Assembly: GCF_000421965.1 (NCBI RefSeq)
Contig: NZ_ATAY01000030.1
Coordinates: 1-64,000, forward strand
Direction: 5' to 3'
DNA from: Ruminiclostridium papyrosolvens C7
GTDB lineage: Bacteria; Bacillota; Clostridia; Acetivibrionales; DSM-1351
Length of the DNA stretch: 64,000 nucleotides
A program made the position numbers and the translations under genes. How positions within the stretch are numbered: the stretch's first letter is position 1; every line of letters begins with the position of its first letter. Below, piece after piece: positions 20,713 through 29,435 of this stretch. Below the pieces are notes generated by a model, which was not told the DNA's origin, did not search any database, and saw only the letters and a list, made by a program, of their open reading frames with translations.

Positions 20713-20754
20713 TGTATAAATTCGTATTAATTGCAAATAGTTAATAATAATGAA

Positions 20755-20784
20755 TTGACAATATTGTATGACGTACAGTATAAT
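20755..20784 (+). promoter_or_regulatory. Promoter of padR-HAAS operon with internal palindrome
   Basis: TTGACA (20755-20760), 18-base spacer, TATAAT (20779-20784). The spacer holds TGTATGACGTACA (20765-20777), a near-palindrome with TGTA/TACA ends. It is a plausible PadR operator, so the regulator probably represses itself. Confidence 0.6.
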
Positions 20785-20802
20785 ATTAATCGAGGTGGTA
20801 AA

Positions 20803-21159
20803 ATGGAATCTACAGATGACATCCTAAGTTCACTGGTTGTGGAACTAAAGAGAGGAACTCTGATACTATCGGTACTCAGCCAACTATTTAATCCTGAGTA
20901 TGGTTATTCACTTGTACAAAAGCTGGAGCAAAAAAACAATCCTATTGATGCCGGAACCCTTTACCCGTTATTGCGCAGGTTGGAGAAGCAGCTGCTTTTG
21001 GTGAGTACTTGGGATACAAGCGAAGCCAGACCAAGAAAATTCTATGTAATTAGTGAAGAAGGGAAAAAAGTATTTCAGTGTCTCAAAGAAGAATGGAGAA
21101 CACTGTCCGGGAATTTGGAGAATTTATTGGAGGAGGAAAGGGATTATGGAGATGATTGA
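20803..21159 (+). CDS. PadR family transcriptional regulator
   Basis: The protein has 118 residues with ATG 20803 behind CGAGGTGG. The winged helix shows ILSVLSQLFNPEYGYSLVQ, DAGTLYPLLRRLEK and a wing RKFYVISEEGKK, the classic PadR sequence. Such repressors often respond to membrane or cell-wall stress and sit next to a HAAS protein. The next gene overlaps its 3' end by 14 bases. Confidence 0.93.
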   Translation: MESTDDILSSLVVELKRGTLILSVLSQLFNPEYGYSLVQKLEQKNNPIDAGTLYPLLRRLEKQLLLVSTWDTSEARPRKFYVISEEGKKVFQCLKEEWRTLSGNLENLLEEERDYGDD

Positions 21160-22117
21160 CCGTTATATATATGCAGTTACACAGCATCTGCCTGAAAATA
21201 TCCGTGAGGATGTAAGCAAGGAGCTTCGGTCTAATATTCAGGATATGTTGCCGGAGGATGCATCAGATGATCAGATAAAGGAAGTCCTTGAGGAATTGGG
21301 CAATCCTGTAAAACTTGCGATTGAATATAACCCCGAAAGAAGATACCTGATAGGCCCAAGTATCTATAACCAGTATATAACCTTACTAAAGCTCGTAACA
21401 GGTATTACTGCACTGACTCTGGGAGGTATAGCCATATTTACGTGGCTGTTTAATTTTGCTGATGCACAAAAGCCGGCAACCGTTGTAGCAAACATCATAT
21501 CTGCAATTTTTGAAGGGGCATTGCAGGGAGCCTTCTGGGTTACCCTGGTATTTGTAATTATGGAAAGAAGCGGGGTGCATGAGGGACATAGTCCCTTTAC
21601 AAAGAAAAAATGGACTTTAAAAGACTTGCCCGATATACCTGACTATGGCAAAAAGAAAATATCAAGGGTATCTACAACTGCGGAGATGCTTTTTACAGTT
21701 ATTGTTACAGTGGTATTTATCTTCCGACCGGGTATTATTGGAGTTTCACTCAACGGAAGCCAGTTTGTGCCAATACTAAATGCCGACAGGTTAAGTACAT
21801 ATATAATCGGAATAGTTTTATTAGGGGTTTTAAGTCTTGGTATTCTGGTATGGAAGACAATTTATCCATATTGGAGCATACCTCTGGCTGCAGCAAATGC
21901 GGGTTTCAACATTGCCACAGCCATTCTCATGTTGTTTATGGTAAGAGATAGGCATATGGTTAATGGTGAATTCCTGAAATTACTGGAAAACCTTACAAAC
22001 CTGACTTTGTCACAAGTGACATTAATATGGCAGAGAGGCCTTTGGCTATTTGCCGCCGTGTTTATTGTAATAGCAATCTGTGACAGTATAGCAGGAGTCT
22101 TCAAGTGTAAAAGATAG
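21146..22117 (+). CDS. HAAS-domain membrane protein, PadR partner
   Basis: The protein has 323 residues; ATG 21146 follows GGAGGAGGAAAG inside the padR gene. An N-terminal helical HAAS domain (about 1-70: AVTQHLPENIREDVSKELRSN, VLEELGNPVKLA) is followed by about six membrane segments. HAAS proteins are typically co-encoded with PadR and thought to pass a signal to the regulator. The last 72 bases overlap the 3' end of thiE on the other strand. Confidence 0.85.
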   Translation: MEMIDRYIYAVTQHLPENIREDVSKELRSNIQDMLPEDASDDQIKEVLEELGNPVKLAIEYNPERRYLIGPSIYNQYITLLKLVTGITALTLGGIAIFTWLFNFADAQKPATVVANIISAIFEGALQGAFWVTLVFVIMERSGVHEGHSPFTKKKWTLKDLPDIPDYGKKKISRVSTTAEMLFTVIVTVVFIFRPGIIGVSLNGSQFVPILNADRLSTYIIGIVLLGVLSLGILVWKTIYPYWSIPLAAANAGFNIATAILMLFMVRDRHMVNGEFLKLLENLTNLTLSQVTLIWQRGLWLFAAVFIVIAICDSIAGVFKCKR

Positions 22118-22693
22118 TATCCGTGAGGAAAGAGAGGAGGGGGATAGGTAGGTCATTGCTTCACTCATTATGCAAACACCATTTGCACCTGCCTCGGTTA
22201 CCTCTTTTACTCTGTTCTGAGTAATACCTCCGATTCCAAAAACCGGAATGGAAACAGAGTTGCAAACCTCCCTAAAAAAATCCAACCCCCTTGGCGCCAA
22301 CCCTTTTTTACAGTCTGTTTCGTAAATATGCCCGGCTATCAAGGCGGAAGCACCTGAGTTGCATGCCTCTTGTGCCTCCTTTGCTGAATGTACCGAAACC
22401 ACTACTTTGGAAATGGACTGCAGTGCATCCCTGTATTTTTTAAAGTCCTCCAGAGAAACATGTACTGAGGATATTCCCAAATTTTTTGCAACCATGATAT
22501 ATTTATTGATAATAAGCTGAACTCCTGCGGAGTCACATATAACTTTGACTTTTTCCGCAAGAGCTTGATAATCTTCAGGGCTTAAATCCTTTTCTCTCAA
22601 TATTATGGCATGGGGCTTGCCCGAGGCCAAACACGCTATTCTATTCAGAAAATCATCCTTGCACAAATTTCGGTTGGTTACATAAATCAACAT
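22046..22693 (-). CDS. thiE: Thiamine-phosphate synthase
   Basis: The protein has 215 residues. It joins the hydroxymethylpyrimidine and thiazole moieties of thiamine. The TIM-barrel sequence shows AIILREKDL, LIINKYIMVA, VHVSLEDF, VSVHSAKEA, and IPVFGIGGI with GANGVCIMSEAM at the phosphate site. It is closer to the TenI/ThiE group with R/KE(K/D)L. The last about 20 residues (after SRILSFTL) are atypical and come from sequence that also codes for the HAAS gene, so the natural stop may once have been earlier. Last gene of the thiSFGHE operon. TenI-type aminase activity cannot be excluded. Confidence 0.85.
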   Translation of the reverse strand: MLIYVTNRNLCKDDFLNRIACLASGKPHAIILREKDLSPEDYQALAEKVKVICDSAGVQLIINKYIMVAKNLGISSVHVSLEDFKKYRDALQSISKVVVSVHSAKEAQEACNSGASALIAGHIYETDCKKGLAPRGLDFFREVCNSVSIPVFGIGGITQNRVKEVTEAGANGVCIMSEAMTYLSPSSLSSRILSFTLEDSCYTVTDCYYNKHGGK

Positions 22694-22709
22694 TTAGTTT
22701 AATCTCCTT

Positions 22710-23858
22710 TTAGACTCTGATGTAATCTGAATAAACAGGCTGTAAGCCTCTTGACAAAATCATTTCATGAACCTGCTCTACACTTCTGCTATCGCTGATT
22801 TCAAATTGTTCGTCGCCTTTTTCGTCATTTTTATGGCCTCCTACGCCTACACTTACTCCTGCCGAAATCTTGTTGGCTGCCAGTCCCGCCACATTGTCAC
22901 GAAACCCCGCTCTTTCCCTTGTAGAAATAGTAATCCCTGCAAAAGGCATGAAAAGCCTATAGGCAAGCATAACCTGTAAAAGCTGTTTTTCATGTACGCC
23001 ATTTGGATTATTCTGTTCATTATTTATAAATGGTCTTAACCGGGGAACAGAGAAGGAAATCTCTGCATAAGGGTATTTTTGTTGAATGAAATATGCGTGA
23101 AGGCCTGCTGCAAAGGCATCTTTGCGGAAATCATCCAAACCAAGCAAGGAACCAAACGCAACGCCCCTCATACCTCCAAGTAAGGCACGCTCCTGAGCAT
23201 TGAACCTGTATGGGAAAATCCTCTTTGGTCCCCGTGGATGAACAAGTTGGTACTTGTCGGTATTGTATGTTTCCTGATATACACATACAAAATCTGCTCC
23301 GCATTCATGCAAAAACGCATATTCATCTGAATTAAGAGGATATATTTCAAGTCCCACAGTGGAAAAATAATGAGAAGCAAGCTTTACGGCATCTCCGATA
23401 TATTGAACTCCTGAAGCGTTACGGGCTTCTCCGGTTAAAATCAATATCTCCCGCAGTCCGGTTGATGCGATTTCTTTTAGTTCTTCCTCCAACTCCCCAG
23501 GGTTAAGCTTTCCACGACGAATTTTATTATGACAATTAAAGCCACAGTAAACACAGTGATTTTCACAGTAGTTGGCTATGTACAGGGGTGTAAACATGCT
23601 GACTGAGTTACCAAAATGCTTTTTTGTTTCCATTGCAGCTTTATGTGCCATATATTCCAGAAAGGGTGCGGCGGCAGGAGAAAGCACGGCTCCATAATCA
23701 TCTAAGGATAGCCTTGATTTCATCAGAGCTATTTCAACATCCCTGTCGGTATATTTGCTATAGTCGTATTCACTTGTAAGACTCAGAACCTGATTCATTA
23801 TATTGGAATCAATTGCCTCCATGCCTTTTTGATATTCCATGTGATTTGTTTTTTCCAT
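22710..23858 (-). CDS. thiH: 2-iminoacetate synthase (tyrosine lyase)
   Basis: The protein has 382 residues. This radical SAM enzyme splits tyrosine to p-cresol and dehydroglycine for thiazole synthesis. The iron-sulfur motif is YCENHCVYCGFNC (CxxxCxxC, about 93-105), followed by a barrel with ILILTGEA, VYQETYNTDKY and SFSVPRLRPF. The oxygen-independent pathway fits an anaerobe; there is no thiO. It is 2 bases from thiG. Confidence 0.96.
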   Translation of the reverse strand: MEKTNHMEYQKGMEAIDSNIMNQVLSLTSEYDYSKYTDRDVEIALMKSRLSLDDYGAVLSPAAAPFLEYMAHKAAMETKKHFGNSVSMFTPLYIANYCENHCVYCGFNCHNKIRRGKLNPGELEEELKEIASTGLREILILTGEARNASGVQYIGDAVKLASHYFSTVGLEIYPLNSDEYAFLHECGADFVCVYQETYNTDKYQLVHPRGPKRIFPYRFNAQERALLGGMRGVAFGSLLGLDDFRKDAFAAGLHAYFIQQKYPYAEISFSVPRLRPFINNEQNNPNGVHEKQLLQVMLAYRLFMPFAGITISTRERAGFRDNVAGLAANKISAGVSVGVGGHKNDEKGDEQFEISDSRSVEQVHEMILSRGLQPVYSDYIRV

Positions 23859-23860
23859 AT

Positions 23861-24637
23861 CTAATCCTCCAAAAAGCCTGTCAAGGGACTGGATGCTTCC
23901 GCCTTGTAGCTTAATACTCTTCCGAGACCTGAAAGGTAAGCAGCACGTCCTGCTTCAATTGCAAGTCGAAAGGCTTTTGCCATTAAGGCAACATCACCTG
24001 CTGTTGCAACTGCAGTATTGCACATAATTGCGGCCACGCCCATCTCCATTGCTTCACAGGCCTGTGATGGACGGCCTATTCCTGCATCAACAATAATCGG
24101 TAAATTAATCTCATCCACGAGGATTTGAATAAAGTCCTTGGTACTTAGGCCCTTGTTGCTTCCTATGGGGGCGGCAAGAGGCATAATTGCTGCTGCACCG
24201 GCTTGCGCCATAGCTCTGGCTGCATTTAGGTCGGGATACATGTATGGCATTACGATGAAGCCCTCCTTTGCCAGAATCTCAGTTGCCTTAATGGTTTCAT
24301 AATTGTCTGGCATAAGGTATCTTGAGTCATTTACCACCTCGACCTTTACAAAATCTCCGCAGCCGATTTCTCTGGCAAGCCGTGCTATTCTTACAGCTTC
24401 ATTAGCATTTCTGGCTCCTGAGGTGTTCGGAAGCAGGGTTATGCCTTCCGGCATATAGTCCAGAATATTTTCTTCACCGCCAACATTTGCACGGCGAAGA
24501 GCTAGAGTTGCCATTTCGACATTTCCATTCTCAATAACCGCCTTGGTCATATCTAAAGAAAATTTTCCGGAGCCAAGTATAAATCTTGATTCAAATTCAT
24601 GTCCGCCTATAACTAACTTATCATTCATAAAATTCAT
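23861..24637 (-). CDS. thiG: Thiazole synthase
   Basis: The protein has 258 residues; the start at 24637 follows AGGAGGTAA closely, and an alternative ATG is at 24628. It builds the thiazole phosphate from DXP, dehydroglycine and ThiS thiocarboxylate. It shows [17 protein letters not shown] with the Schiff-base lysine, [13 protein letters not shown] and [12 protein letters not shown], all ThiG hallmarks. Confidence 0.97.
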   Translation of the reverse strand: MNFMNDKLVIGGHEFESRFILGSGKFSLDMTKAVIENGNVEMATLALRRANVGGEENILDYMPEGITLLPNTSGARNANEAVRIARLAREIGCGDFVKVEVVNDSRYLMPDNYETIKATEILAKEGFIVMPYMYPDLNAARAMAQAGAAAIMPLAAPIGSNKGLSTKDFIQILVDEINLPIIVDAGIGRPSQACEAMEMGVAAIMCNTAVATAGDVALMAKAFRLAIEAGRAAYLSGLGRVLSYKAEASSPLTGFLED

Positions 24638-24658
24638 TTACCTCCTTATGTAATCTAT

Positions 24659-25462
24659 TTATATATCTTCAATCCCAAGGAGCAGCCTCAGAATCATATT
24701 AGCCTGATGCCCTGCACATATCTGCACACGTGGTGCCATCAGACCCTGACCGATGCCTGCTCCGTTTTCAAAGTCACCACACAGGTAAAAACCCTTCATT
24801 CGCCTGACTGTTTTAATAATATTTGAGCTTTCATATCCCGCCATGCCGGAGGCGGCCACAATTTTACTGCCCGGAAGCCTTTCCAGAACAGTATTGACCA
24901 ACATGGACTTTGCTTCCGGTTTGTCAAAGGCTTCACAAATAATACTGTAGTCCCCGAAAAGCTCACAAACATTATCTTCTGTTACACGTACGGTTCTTGT
25001 TTCAACGGTTATGAAAGGATTTATTTCCTTGAGCTGCACTTTAAGAGCAGCTGTCTTTTCCATACCCAAGTGACTAATGTAGTAACTTTGCCTGTTGAGA
25101 TTACTTGGCTCCACCATGTCAAAATCCACCAGAAACAGGTGACCAACTCCTATTCTTGCAAGCATGACAGCTATGTTTGAGCCAAGTCCGCCAAGCCCGG
25201 CTATGGCAACCCGGCCTTCCTTCAACTTATTATGAACATTTGGCGTATGCCGTGCCATCATCATGCTTTCAAGCTCATCCCTGTCCGGCATGCAGCCCTT
25301 GGGAATGACAGCAAGGGTGTCGTTCTCAGAAAGCTCGCAATCCGTGTCTATCTGGAAGCCGTTTAAAATAACTATGTCAGTTTTATTGCCAAGTTCACGT
25401 CGCACCTCAAAAGCTGTTCTGAATTTGACATTCGTTCTTTTTCCGTTTAGTGCAATAATCAT
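24659..25462 (-). CDS. thiF: ThiS adenylyltransferase with N-terminal ThiS-like domain
   Basis: The protein has 267 residues. The first about 60 residues form a ubiquitin-fold segment (MIIALNGKRTNVKF, DTLAVIPKG) without the terminal GG. The E1-like domain then has the ATP motif IAGLGGLGSNIA, DFDMVEPSNLNRQSYY and the substrate region CEAFDKPEAK. This fused form is usual in clostridial thi operons. It activates the ThiS C-terminus. The zinc-type CxxC pairs of MoeB are absent. Confidence 0.94.
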   Translation of the reverse strand: MIIALNGKRTNVKFRTAFEVRRELGNKTDIVILNGFQIDTDCELSENDTLAVIPKGCMPDRDELESMMMARHTPNVHNKLKEGRVAIAGLGGLGSNIAVMLARIGVGHLFLVDFDMVEPSNLNRQSYYISHLGMEKTAALKVQLKEINPFITVETRTVRVTEDNVCELFGDYSIICEAFDKPEAKSMLVNTVLERLPGSKIVAASGMAGYESSNIIKTVRRMKGFYLCGDFENGAGIGQGLMAPRVQICAGHQANMILRLLLGIEDI

Positions 25463-25464
25463 TT

Positions 25465-25662
25465 TCAGCCTCCTCCTACAAATCTTACAATTTCAAGAGT
25501 ATCTCCATTGCCCAGCATTACTTGGGAATAGGTTGCTTTAGGAACAATCTCGCCGTTCAGTTCTACTGCAATTCTTGAAATATCATAGTTTTGGGAAACC
25601 AGATAATCCTGCAGGCTTTGTTTAACTGTTAATTCCGTATACGTCCCGTTTACCTTCATCAT
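25465..25662 (-). CDS. thiS: Sulfur carrier protein ThiS
   Basis: The protein has about 65 residues. ATG 25662 (MMKVNGTYTEL) fits the site AAAGGA better than the upstream TTG. The beta-grasp sequence ends in RFVGGG, the GG tail that becomes a thiocarboxylate. First gene of the operon. Confidence 0.93.
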   Translation of the reverse strand: MMKVNGTYTELTVKQSLQDYLVSQNYDISRIAVELNGEIVPKATYSQVMLGNGDTLEIVRFVGGG

Positions 25663-25687
25663 GCTCATTCCTTTCAACAAAATTCCG

Positions 25688-25744
25688 AAAAAAAAAGCAC
25701 AAAATGAAATTTACACCCGCGGTGGTGTACCCCATTTTGTGCTT
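25688..25744 (-). terminator. Attenuator-like hairpin in the thi operon leader
   Basis: On the minus strand, arms AAGCACAAAATG (25744-25733) and CATTTTGTGCTT (25706-25695) enclose an inner stem TACACC/GGTGTA and are followed by a run of U (25696-25688). It sits between the promoter and thiS, so it can end transcription early. No TPP riboswitch motif (CUGAGA, ACCUGAUCUGG) is present. Weinberg and colleagues described a 'thiS' RNA motif; whether this is one needs an Rfam search. Confidence 0.7.
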
Positions 25745-25762
25745 CTTTATTCAGTTGTATAT

Positions 25763-25791
25763 ATTATATTATATTCGTACGGATTAGTCAA
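25763..25791 (-). promoter_or_regulatory. thiS: Promoter of the thiSFGHE operon
   Basis: Minus strand TTGACT (25791-25786), 17 bases, TATAAT (25768-25763). Leader of about 75-90 bases to thiS. Confidence 0.7.
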
Positions 25792-25912
25792 TTAAGTGAG
25801 TTCTGTTTGTTTTGCCGGATAGCCAGTAGTATAAAAGATTCTGAGGTACAAGGCACTAATATGTTTACCAAAACATAGTATATGGAAAAGAACCGTTTAG
25901 GTAGTGATAAGT

Positions 25913-26662
25913 ATGCCATGCTCAACAGGAACAATCTCTTATACAATACGCCCGGGAGACACGTTATGGCAAATTGCAAACATGTATGGTACTACAGTTT
26001 ATGCCATTGCTGCCGTCAATCCGGGGATTGACATTAACAAACTTTACGTAGGACAGGTAATTTGTATTAATCCCAATCAGGGGTACTACCCGTTAGAAAA
26101 CAGTTTTAGGAATCCAGGAATAAGCAGAGCAGAGGTAGCTTTAAGCAACCACTTGAGAATGCTATGGGAGCAGCATGTTTTCTGGACCAGACTAACAATT
26201 CTGAGCAATGTTTTTGGAATACCGGACGTGGATTTAGTTACCAAACGTCTATTACAAAACCCGACAGATTTTGAGGCCGCCTTAAAGCCGTATTATGGGA
26301 ATATTACTGCATCCAGGTTTGCGAATTTACTAACAAATCATCTTGTTATTGCCGACCAACTTGTCAAGGCTGCAAAAGCGGGTGACACCGCCGCTGCTGC
26401 AGATGCTGAAAAAAGATGGTATTCCAATGCAGATGAAATAGCTGCATTTCTGGCAAGTATAAATCCTTACTGGTCTCGTGACAAATGGAGGGCAATGCTG
26501 TATGAACACCTTGCATTGACCAAGGTAGAAGCTGTTGACATGTTGACTGGGAATTTTTCCGGAGGAATTTCAACATTTGATAGAATTGAGAAACAGGCTT
26601 TGGAAATGGCCGATGTGATGACAAAAGGCATTGTTAAACAATTTAACAATAAGTTTAAATAG
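25913..26662 (+). CDS. LysM-domain protein with helical C-terminal domain
   Basis: The protein has 249 residues (ATG 25913; GTG 25904 also possible). A single LysM (about 8-53: YTIRPGDTLWQIANMYGTT, LYVGQVICI) binds glycan. The remaining 180 residues are helical, with WEQHVFWTRL, and look like a four-helix bundle. No signal peptide is seen, as in many LysM proteins placed in the spore coat. No catalytic domain. Function unknown; spore or cell-surface association is inferred. Confidence 0.75.
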   Translation: MPCSTGTISYTIRPGDTLWQIANMYGTTVYAIAAVNPGIDINKLYVGQVICINPNQGYYPLENSFRNPGISRAEVALSNHLRMLWEQHVFWTRLTILSNVFGIPDVDLVTKRLLQNPTDFEAALKPYYGNITASRFANLLTNHLVIADQLVKAAKAGDTAAAADAEKRWYSNADEIAAFLASINPYWSRDKWRAMLYEHLALTKVEAVDMLTGNFSGGISTFDRIEKQALEMADVMTKGIVKQFNNKFK

Positions 26663-26743
26663 CTAAACTGCATATATACAGTGGTCTGATAAATTCCTAT
26701 ATTTATAGGTTCGATACTGTACTGATTTAGCGGAATGAAAATT

Positions 26744-26782
26744 ATAAAAGGTAGTGGAGTTTTAACTTCACTACCTTTTATT
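26744..26782. terminator. Bidirectional terminator between LysM gene and chemoreceptor
   Basis: TAAAAGGTAGTGGAGT (26745-26760) pairs with ACTTCACTACCTTTTA (26765-26780). Confidence 0.82.
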
Positions 26783-26797
26783 GATGTCAAGGTTATA

Positions 26798-28516
26798 CTA
26801 TCGGGTCTTAAATTGTGAAATCAACGCGTTTAATTCTTCTACACACTTTAATAATAATTGGGCCTTGGAAGATATTTTTTCTAATGCCTTAGATTGCTCA
26901 TGGGTTGCAACTGAATTTTCCTGACAGGAACTATTAATGTGTTCCGCTGTTCTCTTTACAACATCAATGGTTTTCACAATATTATTACTTTCTGCAGTAA
27001 TTTGTTTTGTTGCAGAGAATACCTCCAGAATTTGTATATCTACATTTTGGACAGATTTCTGTATTTCTTCAAATACATGGCTTACCTGTCGGGATTTTTC
27101 AAGGCCTTCAGCAACTTTGACGGTACCTTCTGAAATTGCTGTAACTGCATTTTGGGTTTCTTCACGTATACTTAATATCAGGCTTCTTATTTGGCTGGCG
27201 GATACTTTGCACTGTTTTGACAGCTTTTTTATCTCTTCGGCAACAACACAAAAGCCTTTGCTGCATTCCCCTGTATGGGCAGCTTCAATTGCAGCATTTA
27301 GGGATAGCAGGTTTGTCTGGTCAGTTATATCAGAAATTATATCAATAATTTTACAGATTTCATTTGATTTTTTATTAAGATTCTTTATTACCACTGCAGT
27401 ATTTGAAATAGTACTGTCAATCTCTTTCATTTGTTCGGCTACAGCATTTACTGTAACCATCCCCTTATTTGATGCATCAGCAGATGCCCGGGCAAGCTTC
27501 GTAACATTATGACTGCTGACTGAAATCTGGTTCAGTCCGGCAGATACTTGGGAAATGGATTCAAAAACTTCCTTGACGCTTGAAAGTTGTTTATCGGTAC
27601 TTAAAGCTACGTTTTCGCTTGTAAGCTCAATTTTTTCCATTACACTTGAACTTTTCAGGGAACTTGATGTTAAATCCTTTGATAAGGCTGATAAGTGCTG
27701 AGAGCTTTCGCTTATTTGCAGCATTAAAATTCTAAGCCTTTTAATCATAGAGTTAAACGCTTCTGCTAATTGGCCAAGTTTGTCATTTGATTCAATTTCT
27801 GCTCTTATTGTAAGGTCTCCGTCTGCCACTGCACGGGACACTTCTTCTAACCCTGTAATTGGCCCAGATAGAACCGAACAAGTGTATAATGTCATTAAAA
27901 TAATGACACCCAATGACACCGTGATGTATATCAACAACACATCTTTGAGGCTTTTGCAGTCATCCTGACGGTTTTCACTGGCCTTATTAACTTTCTCTCG
28001 GTTGTAATTTACCAAGTCATCGGTTGCATTACGTAAATTATCATAGGCCTGTATTGATTTGTCTGCAAGTAAGAGATTGATATCTTCTGTGAAATTATCC
28101 TGTTTTGTGTTATCAAGAACTTTCCGGCTCGCTTTTATATAGTTTTCCCATTGTATTTTAACCTGTTCCCACTTATTAACATCTTCAGGCAAAACAGCCG
28201 AATCTCTGCGTTCTTTTATAATTTTTTCAGCTTCTATTACAATACTGTTCATATCCTTTTCAAACTTTTCAAAGGCCCCTTTATCAGCATAATTATTTTT
28301 ATAAATCATAAATCTGTATTCATTGGTTCTATACTCATATCCCAAAGTTTCTATTTTGTGTGCGGACTCAACGCCTGAAAGCCACATGTTATCCAACTCA
28401 GTGCCATTCTTATAAATTTGCCCGACACCTGCATATGCATATATTACCAATCCTATCAAAACAGCTGATATCATACCGAATGAAAAAAATAATTTAATTC
28501 TTAATGTGAGTGGCAA
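26798..28516 (-). CDS. Methyl-accepting chemotaxis protein
   Basis: The protein has 572 residues. The start is taken as TTG 28516 because AAGGAGG lies just upstream; an ORF reading 13 codons longer would place that site inside the coding region. Two membrane helices (about 5-35 and 190-215) flank a four-helix sensor domain. HAMP follows (GPITGLEEVSRAV...AEAFNSMIKRL), then the cytoplasmic signalling coil with SLNAAIEAAHTGECSKGFCVVAEEIKKLS. The tip differs from the consensus (AHTGECSKGF instead of ARAGExGRGF). It senses an extracellular cue and signals to CheA/CheW. Not linked to other chemotaxis genes here. Confidence 0.95.
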   Translation of the reverse strand: MPLTLRIKLFFSFGMISAVLIGLVIYAYAGVGQIYKNGTELDNMWLSGVESAHKIETLGYEYRTNEYRFMIYKNNYADKGAFEKFEKDMNSIVIEAEKIIKERRDSAVLPEDVNKWEQVKIQWENYIKASRKVLDNTKQDNFTEDINLLLADKSIQAYDNLRNATDDLVNYNREKVNKASENRQDDCKSLKDVLLIYITVSLGVIILMTLYTCSVLSGPITGLEEVSRAVADGDLTIRAEIESNDKLGQLAEAFNSMIKRLRILMLQISESSQHLSALSKDLTSSSLKSSSVMEKIELTSENVALSTDKQLSSVKEVFESISQVSAGLNQISVSSHNVTKLARASADASNKGMVTVNAVAEQMKEIDSTISNTAVVIKNLNKKSNEICKIIDIISDITDQTNLLSLNAAIEAAHTGECSKGFCVVAEEIKKLSKQCKVSASQIRSLILSIREETQNAVTAISEGTVKVAEGLEKSRQVSHVFEEIQKSVQNVDIQILEVFSATKQITAESNNIVKTIDVVKRTAEHINSSCQENSVATHEQSKALEKISSKAQLLLKCVEELNALISQFKTR

Positions 28517-28717
28517 ATTACCTACCTCCTTAAGTTTGGATATGTACGTACGCAATTTGAGCCATTAATATAATTTATGCTAATTAACGACAAAATGTTA
28601 ACATAAAGCTGGGTTAAGAAAACATGTCATTTATATTGAACAAAAATATTTACGTTTATAACTTGATAACTGAATAACTACAGAGTAATACCTAAAAAAT
28701 GAATTTAATTCTATATA

Positions 28718-28746
28718 TTGACATGTCATTAATTATGACTTATTAT
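28718..28746 (+). promoter_or_regulatory. Promoter of tail-collar genes with palindrome in spacer
   Basis: TTGACA (28718-28723), 17 bases, TATTAT (28741-28746). The spacer holds GTCATTAATTATGAC, arms GTCAT/ATGAC, a possible operator. Confidence 0.55.
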
Positions 28747-28805
28747 TGTGTATAGAATAATATGAAATTTAATTTTGATACCAAAAGAAGGAGGAATGTT
28801 TGCTT

Positions 28806-29408
28806 ATGGCAGCTACGGAGAGAATGCCTGTAGGAAGTGTTATATCATTTGCTGGAGAGATTAAATCTGAAATGGTTAACAGATTGTATAGAATGGGGTG
28901 GCTTATCTGTGATGGAAGTAAATTGAAAATTGCTGATTATCCTGATCTTTTTCAGTCTATCGGGAATGCGCATGGAGGGGATAATAATTATTTTTACCTG
29001 CCCGATATGCAAAGCAAATTTATAAGAGGAGTTAATGGAGACGCTGTTAGTGAATCAGGTAAGTTGATGGACCCTGACGCAGCTCAGAGGACATTTGCTA
29101 AAGATGGTGGAAATACCGGAAATGACGTAGGTTCCTATCAGGATTTTGCAACAGGACTTCCAAAGGCTAGTTTTACTACTGATGTAACGGGTAGTCATGC
29201 ACACAATTTACCTCACTTGCCTGACGGTTCTCACAATGCATATGCCGGCAGTATAGGCAGGGATGGCGGAAAAGAGGCTGGTGACAATACCAGAACAGGT
29301 GAATCTGGTTCCCATTCTCATGATATTGTCGGTGGAGGAGATCCCGAAACCCGTCCAAGAAATATGAATCTGCATTTCTTAATTAAATTCAGTAAAGACA
29401 GCAAATAA
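28806..29408 (+). CDS. Tail-collar-domain protein (one copy)
   Basis: The protein has 200 residues, ATG 28806 after AAGGAGG. It shows PVGSVISFAGE, GWLICDGSKL, the DLFQSIG and FYLPDMQSKFIRGV strand pattern of the phage tail-collar family, then histidine pairs SHAHN and SHSHD and the ending RPRNMNLHFLIKF. Related to short tail-fibre and MdpB-like proteins, which form trimers with metal held by HxH motifs. No signal peptide and no phage genes nearby. Role unknown. Confidence 0.8.
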   Translation: MAATERMPVGSVISFAGEIKSEMVNRLYRMGWLICDGSKLKIADYPDLFQSIGNAHGGDNNYFYLPDMQSKFIRGVNGDAVSESGKLMDPDAAQRTFAKDGGNTGNDVGSYQDFATGLPKASFTTDVTGSHAHNLPHLPDGSHNAYAGSIGRDGGKEAGDNTRTGESGSHSHDIVGGGDPETRPRNMNLHFLIKFSKDSK

Positions 29409-29435
29409 TTTTTTATTTATATAGGAGGAAGAGAT

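Noticed and set aside
25681-25800. TPP riboswitch upstream of thiS
   Set aside because: No CUGAGA or GAUCUGGAUAAUGCC-like core; the leader is also too short.
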